Both the position numbers and the translations under genes were made by a program. From Chryseobacterium sp. YIM B08800 (lineage in GTDB: Bacteria; Bacteroidota; Bacteroidia; Flavobacteriales; Weeksellaceae): 64,000 bases of DNA. Positions 33,972 through 43,512 of the stretch are shown piece after piece. The notes under the pieces were generated by a model. That model searched no databases. It saw only the letters and a program-made list of their open reading frames with translations, and had not been told where the DNA came from. Numbering within the stretch: the first letter of the stretch is position 1; each line of letters starts with the position of its first letter. The stretch spans positions 1 to 64,000 of the forward strand of contig NZ_JAPDKN010000041.1 of assembly GCF_026163565.1 (NCBI RefSeq), given 5' to 3'.

Positions 33972-34722
33972 AAAAAATATAATCTTTCATTCTTGAAGTC
34001 GCCAATTCTTTTTCATTGATCCAAGAAAGAAAAGCTTCTAGTTTATCCTCCATTTTTTTTCCTAAATAAAACCTTCGGTAAAACGGAACTTTAAACTGAT
34101 ATTTATTAAGGTTGGTAAACTGCCAAGATTCAAGGTAAACCAAAACAAAATCATCATTTTTTAAGGTTTCAAAAACCATATTCTGATAATACTGCATTGG
34201 CAAAATCTGAAAAACAAAATCGTTATAAGGTAACTGACTGTATGGAGAAATACTTTCCGGAACAATGCTTAAACCGTTATCTTCGATGATTTCAGAAGTT
34301 CGTTTTAAACGTTTAAAAGGAAACAGAATATCCGCGTGATCGATGTTTGAGATATAATTAAAACCAATTGATTTTAAAGCTTCCAAAGAAAACTGGTTGT
34401 CTTTCTGGCGAATTCCTTTGATTTGTTTTTCAAGAAGTTCCTGAATCGTTTTTTTTACTTGATCGATCTTTTCAAGACTAGAATCTTTATTATAAAAAGC
34501 AATTTCATGCCCTTGAGCAGAAATTGCTTTTAGTAAATTCTGAAGTTTTTCTGCAATAGAAATTTCTACAAAAAAACTTGCTTTTATATCGTGAAGATCT
34601 AAGATCCTGAGAATTGCTTTGGTATTACTTTCGGTAATTTTCAATCTTTCATCATCAGAAATAATGCTGCTGTTTTTGGTTCCAGCTTCAAAGTTTATGA
34701 TGTTAAAAGTGAGCAATATCAT
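33970..34722 (-). CDS. Polysaccharide-deacetylase-like protein with degenerate metal site
   Basis: A 250-residue protein that follows the short polysaccharide-deacetylase (NodB-fold) proteins of Flavobacteriia along most of its length: LLTFN start, HDIKASFFVE, GHEIAFYN, and a late SWQFTNL. In active relatives the start reads 'FDVEEFD' and the second motif 'HExxxHxx'; here the leading Asp is Asn (FNIINFE) and the second His is missing (HEIAFYN). It is likely inactive as a deacetylase or uses another mechanism. It lies 55 bp after the threonine dehydrogenase gene on the same strand. Confidence 0.65.
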   Translation of the reverse strand: MILLTFNIINFEAGTKNSSIISDDERLKITESNTKAILRILDLHDIKASFFVEISIAEKLQNLLKAISAQGHEIAFYNKDSSLEKIDQVKKTIQELLEKQIKGIRQKDNQFSLEALKSIGFNYISNIDHADILFPFKRLKRTSEIIEDNGLSIVPESISPYSQLPYNDFVFQILPMQYYQNMVFETLKNDDFVLVYLESWQFTNLNKYQFKVPFYRRFYLGKKMEDKLEAFLSWINEKELATSRMKDYIF

Positions 34723-34777
34723 TCAATAGATTTTAGATGAAATTAATTATTAAAAGAGTGATTAGCACTCAGTTTAA

Positions 34778-35743
34778 TTAATTTTTATTCAATTTTATTT
34801 TTAAATTTTTGATCATATCTTTCGACATCTCAGAAATTCCGAAATCATAAGATAATCCCCAATCTTTTTTAGCGACAGAATCATCAATTGAAGCTGGCCA
34901 AGAATCTGCGATTGCCTGTCTGAAATCCGGTTTGTAATCAATTTCAAATTCAGGAATTTCTTTTTTAATTTCTGCTGCCAATTCTGCTGGAGTAAAAGAC
35001 ATCCCACCTAAATTATAAGACGAACGAACGGTAAGACTTTCTTTTGGAGCATCCATTAACTGTAACGTAGCGTTGATGGCATCATCCATATACAACATCG
35101 GCATTCCTGTATTTTCAGAAATAAAACTTGTATATTTTCCTTCTTCGATTGCTTCGTAGAAAATTTCAACGGCATAATCTGTAGTTCCTCCACCTGCAGG
35201 AGTTTTCCAAGAAATCAAACCAGGATAACGGATACTTCTTACATCTACTCCATATTTATCAAAATAATATTCGCACCATTTTTCTCCCGCCATTTTAGAA
35301 ATACCGTAAACAGTTGTAGGGTTTAAAACAACATCCTGACCTACATTTTCTTTTGGAATTCCTTTACCGAAAACAGCGATAGAACTTGGCCAGAAAATCT
35401 TTTTAAGCAAACCTTCTTTTGCAAGCTCACAAAAATGAAGAAGTGGCTCAAGATTTAATTTCCATGCGAAAATGGGTTGCTTTTCTGATGTTCCTGATAA
35501 AAGAGAAGCCAAATGATACACTGTTGTAATTTCATAATCTTTGATGACCTGTCTTACCAATTGCGTGTTGGTAACATCCATTCTTTCGTAATGTCCAGCA
35601 GAAGTAAGACCTTTCTGATATCTGTCAAGACCTGAAGCAACGACATTCTCAGCTCCATGTATCTCTACCAATCTGTTCGTCAGCTCAGTTCCGATTTGCC
35701 CTAAAGCCCCTGTAATCAATATTTTTTCCGTATAAGACTCCAT
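34778..35743 (-). CDS. L-threonine 3-dehydrogenase, SDR (epimerase-like) type
   Basis: A 321-residue extended short-chain dehydrogenase: NAD site ITGALGQIGTEL, catalytic Ser-Tyr-Lys in SSIAVFG and TVYGISKMAGEKW, and substrate-loop segments GGGTTDYAVEIF and MPMLYMDDAI. These loops are typical of the GalE-like L-threonine dehydrogenase described from Flavobacterium frigidimaris, which oxidises threonine to 2-amino-3-ketobutyrate. A sugar epimerase is less likely given those loops. The next gene, ggt, is divergent. Confidence 0.85.
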   Translation of the reverse strand: MESYTEKILITGALGQIGTELTNRLVEIHGAENVVASGLDRYQKGLTSAGHYERMDVTNTQLVRQVIKDYEITTVYHLASLLSGTSEKQPIFAWKLNLEPLLHFCELAKEGLLKKIFWPSSIAVFGKGIPKENVGQDVVLNPTTVYGISKMAGEKWCEYYFDKYGVDVRSIRYPGLISWKTPAGGGTTDYAVEIFYEAIEEGKYTSFISENTGMPMLYMDDAINATLQLMDAPKESLTVRSSYNLGGMSFTPAELAAEIKKEIPEFEIDYKPDFRQAIADSWPASIDDSVAKKDWGLSYDFGISEMSKDMIKNLKIKLNKN

Positions 35744-35833
35744 TTTACTTTTTATTATTATGATAAAAGCAAAAATAGAAATTTTAGACCCTATTTTAAA
35801 ACAAAATTGTAAATTCGATTACAATTTTTACAA

Positions 35834-37519
35834 ATGAAAAAAATTATTATTTCGTTAATCTTGTTTTCTTGCTCGCTTTCAGCACAGTACACTGATATCA
35901 ATATTGTAAAAGAAGTTAAGGTAAAAAATAAAGGAGTTGTAGTTTCTGCGCATCCTTTGGCGAGTGAGGCCGGAGCAAAAATTCTTAAAATGGGCGGAAA
36001 TGCTTATGATGCAGTGGTCGCTACACAATACGCTTTAGCCGTTGTTTATCCTCAAGCCGGAAATATTGGCGGTGGCGGATTTTTGGTAGGTGTAAAAAAT
36101 AACGGAGAAAAATTTACGCTCGATTACCGTGAAACCGCACCTAAAAATGCATCCAAAAATATGTATATCAACAAAAACGGAAAAGCCAATACCGATTGGT
36201 CTCAAAACGGGAGATTAGCGGTTGGAATTCCTGGAAGTGTGGCGGGATTTTTTGCAACTTTAAAGCATTGCAGTCTTCCGATGGAAAAACTGATTCAACC
36301 TGCCATTGATTTGGCTGAAAAAGGTTTTGCAATTACCGAACAGGAAGCCAGATTATTAAATTCCCATAAAGAATATTTTCAAAAATATAATAAAAACTCC
36401 AATGCATTTGTAAAAAACGAGGCTTGGAAATCAGGTGACATTCTGATGCAGAAAGAATTAGCAGAAACTTTAAAATTAATTCAAAGATCAGGATCAAAAG
36501 GATTTTATGAAGGAAAAACTGCCGAACTTCTGGTTTCAGAAATGAAAAAAGAAAACGGAATCATTACTTTAGAAGACCTGAAAAACTATAAAGTTGCCGA
36601 AAGAAAAGCACTCGAATTTGATTATAAAGGAAACAATGTTATTTCGATGCCTTTACCTTCAAGCGGCGGAATTCTTTTAGCACAAATGTTAAAGATGTCG
36701 GGTTATGAAAATCTAGAAAAATATCAACAAAATTCTACGCAGGCAGTTCAGATTATGGTGGAAGCCGAAAGAAGAGCTTTTGCCGACAGAGCCGAATATA
36801 TGGGCGATCCCGATTTTATTCAGGATAAAACAGCCTATTTAATTTCTGATGATTATTTGAAAAACAGATGGAAAAGTTTTAGTTTTAGTAAAGCTACGCC
36901 AAGTTCGGAAGTAGGAAAAGTCATTAACCATCCCAAAGAATCTACGGAAACCACACATATTTCAGTGATTGACAAAGATGGAAATGCCGCCGCCGTTACC
37001 ACAACTTTAAATGGTTTGTACGGAAGTAAAGTTGTTGTTTCCGGAGCAGGTTTTTTCTTAAATAATGAAATGGATGATTTCTCGATAAAACCAGGTGTTC
37101 CCAATATGTTTGGTGCAGTTGGCGGTGAAGCAAACGCAATTCAGCCTAATAAAAGAATGCTTTCCTCGATGACACCAACCATTGTTCTGAAAAACGGAAA
37201 ACCTTATATCGTTGTAGGAACTCCGGGCGGAACAACCATTCCGACTTCTGTTTATCAGTCGATTGTGAATGTGATTGATTTTAAATTGAATACCAATATG
37301 ACTGTTAATTCTCCAAAATTCCATCATCAATGGCTTCCTGAAACAGTATCTTTTGAAAAGAATTTTCCGGAAAGAACGATCAAAGATCTAGAAAAATTAG
37401 GTTATAAAGCTGAAAGAGTGAATCAATTGGGAAGAACGGAAATGATTGTCATAGACGATAATGGAAATATTCATGCTGTTGCAGATGGTCGTGGTGATGA
37501 CTCCGTTGCAGTAGAATAA
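35834..37519 (+). CDS. ggt: Gamma-glutamyltransferase
   Basis: A 561-residue exported enzyme (signal MKKIIISLILFSCSLSA) of the N-terminal nucleophile hydrolase family. Autocleavage should occur before Thr373 in ESTETTHISV, giving the large and small subunits; NIGGGGF and the late GTPGGTTIPTSVYQ contribute to the gamma-glutamyl site. It hydrolyses glutathione or transfers its glutamyl group in the periplasm. Length is normal. It is followed by a heptad array and the frameshifted symporter. Confidence 0.95.
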   Translation: MKKIIISLILFSCSLSAQYTDINIVKEVKVKNKGVVVSAHPLASEAGAKILKMGGNAYDAVVATQYALAVVYPQAGNIGGGGFLVGVKNNGEKFTLDYRETAPKNASKNMYINKNGKANTDWSQNGRLAVGIPGSVAGFFATLKHCSLPMEKLIQPAIDLAEKGFAITEQEARLLNSHKEYFQKYNKNSNAFVKNEAWKSGDILMQKELAETLKLIQRSGSKGFYEGKTAELLVSEMKKENGIITLEDLKNYKVAERKALEFDYKGNNVISMPLPSSGGILLAQMLKMSGYENLEKYQQNSTQAVQIMVEAERRAFADRAEYMGDPDFIQDKTAYLISDDYLKNRWKSFSFSKATPSSEVGKVINHPKESTETTHISVIDKDGNAAAVTTTLNGLYGSKVVVSGAGFFLNNEMDDFSIKPGVPNMFGAVGGEANAIQPNKRMLSSMTPTIVLKNGKPYIVVGTPGGTTIPTSVYQSIVNVIDFKLNTNMTVNSPKFHHQWLPETVSFEKNFPERTIKDLEKLGYKAERVNQLGRTEMIVIDDNGNIHAVADGRGDDSVAVE

Positions 37520-37528
37520 ATTTTATTT

Positions 37529-37598
37529 GAGGTTCGAGGTTTGAGATTCGAGGTTCGAGATTCAAAGTTAAGATTGGAGATTTGGGGAATTAGGTGAA
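37529..37598. repeat. Heptad array, about 10 units
   Basis: Clear units GAGGTTC, GAGGTTT, GAGATTC, GAGGTTC, GAGATTC continue as the weaker AAAGTTA, AGATTGG, AGATTTG, GGGAATT, AGGTGAA. It fills the gap between ggt and the symporter and covers the GTG at 37594, arguing against that codon as the symporter start. It resembles the left arm of the array at 33807 but has no opposed arm. Confidence 0.6.
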
Positions 37599-37692
37599 GC
37601 TTTTAAATTTAATTAAACTTTTCAACAAATTAAATTTAAGTTTGTTTCAAATTTTCCTATTTTTCGTTCTTAAAAAAGTAAATCCATCTCTT

Positions 37693-38974
37693 TTGAAAGC
37701 AAAAAAATTCTACCAGCAACTCTATTTTCAGGTAATTATTGCCATTACTTTAGGAATTCTCTTAGGAAATTTCTACCCCGAATTAGGCGAAAAAATGAAA
37801 CCTCTAGGCGATGGATTCATTAAATTGGTTAAAATGATCATTGCCCCGGTCATTTTCATTACACTTACTTTAGGAATTGCCCACATGACGGACTTGAAAA
37901 AAGTGGGACGAATTGCCATAAAAGCAATGCTCTATTTTTTCACATTTTCAACGTTAGCATTGATAATCGGTTTAATTGTAGGGAATATTATTCAACCCGG
38001 AGCTGGTCTAAACATTGATCCGGCAAGTTTATCGGGTGACGTTTCTCAATACCAGCAAAAAGCACACGACACGACGCTCACCGGATTTATCATGAATATT
38101 ATTCCGGAAACATTATTCAGTCCATTGATTGGAGATAATATTCTTCAGGTTCTTTTGGTAGCTATTTTAATGGGAATTGCTTTAGTTTTAACGAAAGAAA
38201 AAAGCGGAAAAGTCACAGAATTTTTACAGGTTTTAGCTGCTCCAATTTTCAAAATTGTTCATATACTGATGAAATTAGCACCGATCGGAGCTTTCGGAGC
38301 GATGGCTTTTACGATTGGAAAATATGGTTTAGCTTCCGTTTTAAATTTAATTTTTCTTGTTGGAACTTTCTATATCACCTCTATCCTATTTGTCGTTTTG
38401 GTTTTGGGAGCAGTTGCTTGGTACAATGGTTTTAATATTTTTAAACTGATGTATTATTTAAAAGAAGAACTTTTGTTGGTTTTGGGAACAAGCTCTTCAG
38501 AATCTGCACTTCCCGGAATTATGGAAAAGATGGAAAAAGCAGGATGTTCCAGAGCGATTGTAGGTTTGGTAGTTCCCACCGGATATTCTTTTAATCTTGA
38601 CGGAACCAATATTTATATGACTCTCGCCTCATTATTCATTGCGCAAGCTTTAAATATTGATCTTTCTATTGAAAAGCAACTTATGCTTCTTTTGGTGGCA
38701 ATGTTGAGTTCTAAAGGAGCTGCAGGTGTTACAGGAGCTGGTTTTGTGACTTTAGCAGCAAACTTTAGCCGTTGTTCCTGAAATTCCGATTGCGGGAATG
38801 ACCTTAATTCTAGGAATCGATAAATTTATGAGTGAATGTCGTGCTTTAACGAATGTCATTGGAAACTCTGTAGCAACTGTAGTGGTAGCTAATTGGGAAA
38901 AACAATTTGATAAAGAACAACTTCAATATTGCCTGGAAAATCCAAATGAAATTGAGAAAAAACTGGAAGTTTAA
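37693..38974 (+). pseudogene. Dicarboxylate/amino acid:cation symporter (DAACS family), frameshifted
   Basis: A sodium- or proton-coupled carboxylate transporter of the DctA/GltP family. The first frame carries eight or so membrane segments, [19 protein letters not shown] and [17 protein letters not shown], then reaches LAANFSRCS and a stop at 38781. In the next frame the sequence continues perfectly as [38 protein letters not shown] and a normal end at 38974. One extra A in the AAA at 38760-38762 explains it, by a mutation or a sequencing error. I start at TTG 37693 ([13 protein letters not shown]), as the upstream GTG at 37594 lies in a heptad array. Confidence 0.85.
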
Positions 38975-38985
38975 AGATCATTTTA

Positions 38986-39456
38986 ATGAAAATTTTCGCA
39001 AAATTCATATTACTATTTATTGCAGGAATTTGTTTAGCCTGCAACGAACAAAATAATAACAAAAAGATGAATGGAAATAATCCCGTTGTATATTTTGAAA
39101 TTCCCGTTACCAATATTGAACGGGCAGAAAAATTTTACACCCATGTTTTTAATTTTAAATTTGAAAAAGAAATCATTGACGATTACGAAATGATGCTTTT
39201 CCCTTTTGAAGAAGCCCAAAGTGGAATTTCCGGAGCTTTGGCAAAAGGAGATGTCTATAAACCAACGAAAGATGGAGTGATTATTTATTTTAAAACCAAA
39301 AATATTGATTCTACATTAAAAAAAGTTTTAGAAAACAAAGGAAAAATTCTTTATCCAAAAACGATTAATGAGAAACATGGTTTTGCGGTTGCAGAATTTG
39401 AAGATAGTGAAGGAAACCGAATTGCCCTTCATGAAACCATAAACAATAGGCAATAG
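38986..39456 (+). CDS. VOC (glyoxalase-fold) protein with N-terminal export-like segment
   Basis: A 156-residue protein. From about residue 26 it is a single vicinal-oxygen-chelate domain: VVYFEIPVTNIERAEKFYT, GVIIYFKTKNID, and FEDSEGNRIALHE with the usual Glu and His. Unlike most such proteins it begins with a hydrophobic segment ending in CLACNEQ, suggestive of a lipoprotein although the lipobox is imperfect. An internal ATG (MNGNNP) would give a plain cytoplasmic form. It lies 11 bp after the frameshifted symporter. Its stop codon is inside a 7-bp microsatellite. Confidence 0.75.
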   Translation: MKIFAKFILLFIAGICLACNEQNNNKKMNGNNPVVYFEIPVTNIERAEKFYTHVFNFKFEKEIIDDYEMMLFPFEEAQSGISGALAKGDVYKPTKDGVIIYFKTKNIDSTLKKVLENKGKILYPKTINEKHGFAVAEFEDSEGNRIALHETINNRQ

Positions 39457-39469
39457 GCAATAGGCAATA
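39444..39469. repeat. 7-bp microsatellite (CAATAGG)3 across a stop codon
   Basis: Three exact CAATAGG units (39444-39464) plus CAATA. The stop codon of the VOC gene (39454-39456) lies within the second unit, so loss or gain of a unit would change the last residues. Confidence 0.7.
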
Positions 39470-39581
39470 AAATTAAGTTTTTTAATCTATATGATTAAAG
39501 CCATAAAAAATATAGGTTCTAAGTATTTACTTTGTAATACATTATTATCGTAATGATAATTTTTTCATCATTTGTGTTTTT

Positions 39582-39607
39582 AGCCTTCTTCACGGAAGGC
39601 TTTTTTA
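39582..39607 (+). terminator. Rho-independent terminator after the VOC gene
   Basis: AGCCTTC (39582-39588), 6-nt loop, GAAGGCT (39595-39601), then TTTTTT. A second AT-only hairpin (ATTATC/GATAAT) precedes it near 39545-39560. Confidence 0.75.
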
Positions 39608-39620
39608 TTTCACAATGATC

Positions 39621-40472
39621 TTAAATTAAAATATTCAGGCTTGAAGGCTGAACTTTCACATGAATAGGAGATTTTATTTTGTTAAATTCTCCATCAAGAT
39701 GCCAGTTTTTAGTATTTACTTTAAACTCGATTTCTGAAACCGGAAGATATGTGATGTAATCATCTTCTTTCAATTTTTTGGTAAACATTCTGAACGCAAA
39801 AAGCGGTGAATACGTCAACGGAAATTTTTTCACCAAAACCATATCAACCAAACCGTCACTTTTACTCGCCATTGGCGCAATATAAGCGTTGTTGCCAAAC
39901 TGACGGGTGTTTGCAATATTCACCATCAAATACTTCCCATTGTACTGCTTATAATTTTCATCAAAAAATTTAAGCTTGATCGGTTTATAATTAAAAAAAG
40001 TCTTCAAAGAAACTTTAATGTAATTTTTAAATCCGCGGTTAGTTTTTTCAAATTCTTTAACGACTTTCCCATCAAAACCAGTTCCCGAAACATTGATAGA
40101 AAGCCTGTCGTTTACCGTAAAAGTATCTATTTTACGAGATTTCTTCGCCTTTAATTTATCTAATAATTCATCCAAATTTTTGCTGAATTGTGTTTCATTA
40201 GAAAAACCATTTCCCGATCCTGCCGGAAAAATAGCCAAAACTTTTTCGGTATTAATGAGTTGTTTAGCAACCGTAGAAATCGTTCCGTCTCCTCCGATAG
40301 CAACAAAAAAATTAACCTCATCGAAGTGTGTTTTGATAAAATGATCAGTTCCCAAAATAGACTCAGAAATATAGTACAAAGGATTTTTGACCTTATTTTT
40401 AAGTTCGTTCAAGAATGGCTGATAATTTTTTTTTGCCGAAAAAGGATTGATGATAAAAGCTACTTTTTCCAT
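39621..40472 (-). CDS. Diacylglycerol/lipid kinase family protein
   Basis: A 283-residue protein with the DAGK catalytic fold: FIINPFSAKKN, the nucleotide motif GGDGTISTVA, and FPAGSGNGFSNE, followed by a C-terminal beta domain ending NILI. Such YegS/DgkB-like kinases phosphorylate diacylglycerol or related lipids at the membrane. I start at ATG 40472 (MEKVAFIINPF), which is where family members begin; the ATG at 40511 would add 13 unrelated residues. It stands 44 bp after the DUF3298-like gene on the same strand. Confidence 0.87.
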   Translation of the reverse strand: MEKVAFIINPFSAKKNYQPFLNELKNKVKNPLYYISESILGTDHFIKTHFDEVNFFVAIGGDGTISTVAKQLINTEKVLAIFPAGSGNGFSNETQFSKNLDELLDKLKAKKSRKIDTFTVNDRLSINVSGTGFDGKVVKEFEKTNRGFKNYIKVSLKTFFNYKPIKLKFFDENYKQYNGKYLMVNIANTRQFGNNAYIAPMASKSDGLVDMVLVKKFPLTYSPLFAFRMFTKKLKEDDYITYLPVSEIEFKVNTKNWHLDGEFNKIKSPIHVKVQPSSLNILI

Positions 40473-40516
40473 TGCCACAAAAGTAAAAAATGCTTCCTGA
40501 TTTGGAAGCATTAATA

Positions 40517-41341
40517 TTAGTTAATTTTCATTCTCTTTTTAAATTCCGGATTAATTGTTCCGTCGAGCTCTTTCCAAGAGACAGGAATTACAATATCTCC
40601 GGCTGCAAAAGCTGCAATTTCATAAGGACTGTAATGAAAATATAAATTCTTTTCATCAAAATAAAAATCTTTGTTTGCTGGGATTACATCTACCAAAAGC
40701 ATATCTGAGTTTTTAACTGAGCCATCAGAATCGGTTGTTCCGCTCGGAAGTTTGTCAAGATTTTTCATTAAAAGTTCTTCTAGTCTTGCTTTCGGCATTG
40801 TGGTAATATCTTTTAAATCTAATTTTTTGTTGTTGTTTAAATCGAAAACTCTTGTATCGAAAGAATAGTTACCGTGCGCTCCGCCTTGATATGAAGTATG
40901 TAAATATTCAATCTGAAGAAAATCGTCATTTTGAGAAATAAGTTTCATAAATGAGCCAGCTTCCCAGGTTTGCGGATTCTGAATATCGGAAATCCATTCT
41001 TTACTGTCTTCTTTTACAGATGAAACAAATTCAGCTTTATCTTTATCTAAAAAATTTTGTAATCCTTGTTTTGAATAGTCCGTAATTCCTGTTTTATCGT
41101 AATAAATACTGTCTAAAAGGGCTTTATCTTTTAAAGTTGGGAAAACCAATACTTTTGAAGCATAATTTACAGAAAGTTTATCGTTAATCTTCACAGAATC
41201 ATTCACTTTAAGAGAATCTATTGTGAATTTTTCAGGACTTTTATTCTCAGCTTTTGTGTCAACTTTTTCTGATTCTGTCTTTTTACAGGCAGACAAAAGG
41301 AAAGCTGCCGAGAACAAGATTAGTACAACTTTATTTTTCAT
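40517..41341 (-). CDS. Lipoprotein with DUF3298/DUF4163-like (RsiV-type) domain
   Basis: A 274-residue lipoprotein: signal with lipobox LLSACKKTE, a charged linker, then a domain with YQGGAHGNYSFDTRVFDL, DLKDITT and the late FHYSPYEIAAFAAGDIVIPV, typical of DUF3298. In RsiV-type proteins this domain binds lysozyme, but there is no sigma factor next to it, so that role is not implied here. It is anchored in a membrane, probably facing the periplasm. Confidence 0.78.
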   Translation of the reverse strand: MKNKVVLILFSAAFLLSACKKTESEKVDTKAENKSPEKFTIDSLKVNDSVKINDKLSVNYASKVLVFPTLKDKALLDSIYYDKTGITDYSKQGLQNFLDKDKAEFVSSVKEDSKEWISDIQNPQTWEAGSFMKLISQNDDFLQIEYLHTSYQGGAHGNYSFDTRVFDLNNNKKLDLKDITTMPKARLEELLMKNLDKLPSGTTDSDGSVKNSDMLLVDVIPANKDFYFDEKNLYFHYSPYEIAAFAAGDIVIPVSWKELDGTINPEFKKRMKIN

Positions 41342-41457
41342 AATAATTTATTTTCCGACTAGAATGCAAAAACCATTCACAAAATGAATGCTTTTTAAAT
41401 TTACATCAATAAATGATTATTTTTATCTATATCCGCTTTCAATCATAATAAAAATTT

Positions 41458-41550
41458 TAACGCAAAGAGGGCAAAGATTTCTTTAAACAATTCGCTGTTT
41501 GTAAGCTCGCAAAGGCGTTTCACTTAGCTAAGCTCACGAAGATTTTTTAA
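41458..41550. repeat. Partial copy of the CAAAG-rich spacer repeat
   Basis: The spacer holds AACGCAAAG, GCAAAG, and the exact word CAAAGGCGTTTCACTTA (41510-41526) also present at 5352-5368. It lacks the full 13-bp inverted ends seen at 5389-5549. Confidence 0.45.
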
Positions 41551-41574
41551 TATGACAAAAAGCGGACAATCATA

Positions 41575-43512
41575 TTATTTTTTAATTAAACTCATGACCT
41601 GGCTTTCAGAATCTGAAATTACTTTCCAGATTTGTTTGAATGCGGGATAATATTCTTTAGGGTAGTCTGCACTTGCAATTTTCACTTCAGATGTTACAGT
41701 AATTTTATTGTCTTTGTTTTCTACAATATAAGAATATGAAATTTCTTTATCATCTGTTATAATCTTTTTACTTTTTGGCAAATCGGCAACTGTATATCCT
41801 TCAGGAATTTCAATTTCTACTTTCTTAGTCCTTACATAAGGTGAAACAAAATTAATCATGTATTTTCTCTCTTCTGTTTCATCAAAACCATTAGAAGACT
41901 GGTGAAGAAATAATAATGGATTAAAAATTTTCTTTTTCCCTACATTGTCAATTAGATTATTCGAAGAAAATTTCATTTTAGATTCAAAATCGCCGTTACT
42001 TAGAACCGCAGAGTTAATATCTGAAAAATCTATAGAGTAACTTTCTTTGTATTGTTTTTTATACTTATCGGGATTTTCATCGTAGCTTTCTTTAGCATTC
42101 AAAGCAAAAAGTCCTGCATCTTTATCTTCATAAGTTCCGCTTACTGTACCGTCATCATTTATTTTGGCTTTAGTAAGATAAGTTCCATAACTCATTTTCG
42201 CATTAAACATCGTAATTACTTCTGCTTTATCGTCTTTAATTAAAAGCCCACTATTATTCCACACGCGTGAAGGTAAAAGATTTGCCTGTGATTGTTTTGA
42301 CGTAGCATCGAAAAGATAAAATCTTTTGTCGATTTCTGCTCCTACAACAACATAATTAAAATTACCTACGTTAGGAAATGCTAAATTTAGTTGCCCATTT
42401 CTAACCGTAGAAATAAGAATAGGATAAGCCGAAATGTTTGCACTTCTAAACATTGCTGTCAACATCAAGTTTAAATCGGCATCATTTCCGATTTTATTTT
42501 TTATGAGATCTCTAATTCCATTTTCAGCATAAATACCATTATTTTGATTCCATGTAAAATTAGTTTTCACATAATCTAAAATTTTATTAGCTTTTAAAAG
42601 CTCATCTTTTTCATCGACAATTCCGGCTGGTAAAAGTTCTTTAACTAATCTATCTTTTTTATACTGAGAGCCAAAATCATCATGATCCCATAATTTTTTT
42701 CTAATATCTTCCCAAGTAGAGGTATACATTTTAAGATTGTCTCCAAAATAAGTTGAATGAAGCTCTGCCCTAATTTTAGTTCTATAATTATCATTATTCT
42801 TTACATATTTTTCAGATTTGAAACCTTTAAGATTTTCATAACCAAATCTATATGTTTTATGTTGCGAACCATAAATAATATCTTCTTTTACGATATTGTA
42901 TTTAGGAGCTAAACTACCCGTAAAATCTACACTGTAAGACATTTGCAATGGTGTATCAAAAACGTATTCAGTATAAACAGAAGGCGTATCTAGTTCAATA
43001 TATATTAACGGGATTTCATATGCGAAAGGTGAAGAAACTTCATAATGATATTCTATAACAGAACCATTTTTAATATTTGGAAAAGCATATTTACTTATTG
43101 TTATATATTTATTTTCCTTCGATTTAAATTTAGAACTTTTATCAACTTTTGTCTCAACAACATTTTCATCCTCAAGATTATAAACAAGAGCTTTCATATT
43201 AACCAAAACTTCACGATCACCAGAATTATTGTCATAGAGTGATATTTCTAAATTATGCCATTCTTCAGATTTATCTTTATCATAAATTTTTATTCTATAC
43301 GTAAATTCTTTAATAAGATGTCCTGTTCTATTATCTATTCTATAGTGTATAGCACGATAAAGTAGTTCTGCTGGAGCTTTAGAATCAATTTCTGATTTCT
43401 CTTTTTTAAGATCAGCTTTATCAAATTTTGGCATTTTTAAAAACTGTTGCTTTTGAGCAGAAAGTTCTAAGCTCATCAAAATAATACATAAAAAGGTTAT
43501 TATATTTTTCAT
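41575..43512 (-). CDS. Exported DUF3857 protein with degenerate transglutaminase domain
   Basis: A 645-residue protein with signal peptide (MKNIITFLCIILMSLELSA), an N-terminal DUF3857 beta domain (about 60-230), a transglutaminase-like core (about 290-420) and a C-terminal beta domain. The core has lost its catalytic residues: GDC becomes GND (Asp344 in place of Cys) and NHV becomes NYV (Tyr387 in place of His), while FDATS is kept. It should not be an active transglutaminase or protease, and may bind a partner instead. It follows its paralogue with no intergenic base, clearly one operon. Confidence 0.83.
   Translation of the reverse strand: MKNIITFLCIILMSLELSAQKQQFLKMPKFDKADLKKEKSEIDSKAPAELLYRAIHYRIDNRTGHLIKEFTYRIKIYDKDKSEEWHNLEISLYDNNSGDREVLVNMKALVYNLEDENVVETKVDKSSKFKSKENKYITISKYAFPNIKNGSVIEYHYEVSSPFAYEIPLIYIELDTPSVYTEYVFDTPLQMSYSVDFTGSLAPKYNIVKEDIIYGSQHKTYRFGYENLKGFKSEKYVKNNDNYRTKIRAELHSTYFGDNLKMYTSTWEDIRKKLWDHDDFGSQYKKDRLVKELLPAGIVDEKDELLKANKILDYVKTNFTWNQNNGIYAENGIRDLIKNKIGNDADLNLMLTAMFRSANISAYPILISTVRNGQLNLAFPNVGNFNYVVVGAEIDKRFYLFDATSKQSQANLLPSRVWNNSGLLIKDDKAEVITMFNAKMSYGTYLTKAKINDDGTVSGTYEDKDAGLFALNAKESYDENPDKYKKQYKESYSIDFSDINSAVLSNGDFESKMKFSSNNLIDNVGKKKIFNPLLFLHQSSNGFDETEERKYMINFVSPYVRTKKVEIEIPEGYTVADLPKSKKIITDDKEISYSYIVENKDNKITVTSEVKIASADYPKEYYPAFKQIWKVISDSESQVMSLIKK

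Noticed and set aside
37594..37692. GTG start for the symporter
   Set aside because: The codon lies in a heptad array, and the extra 33 residues are low-complexity Leu/Phe/Asn/Lys rather than family sequence.
41458..41550. Second full copy of the 161-bp inverted-end element
   Set aside because: Only internal words are shared; the 13-bp ends are not both present.
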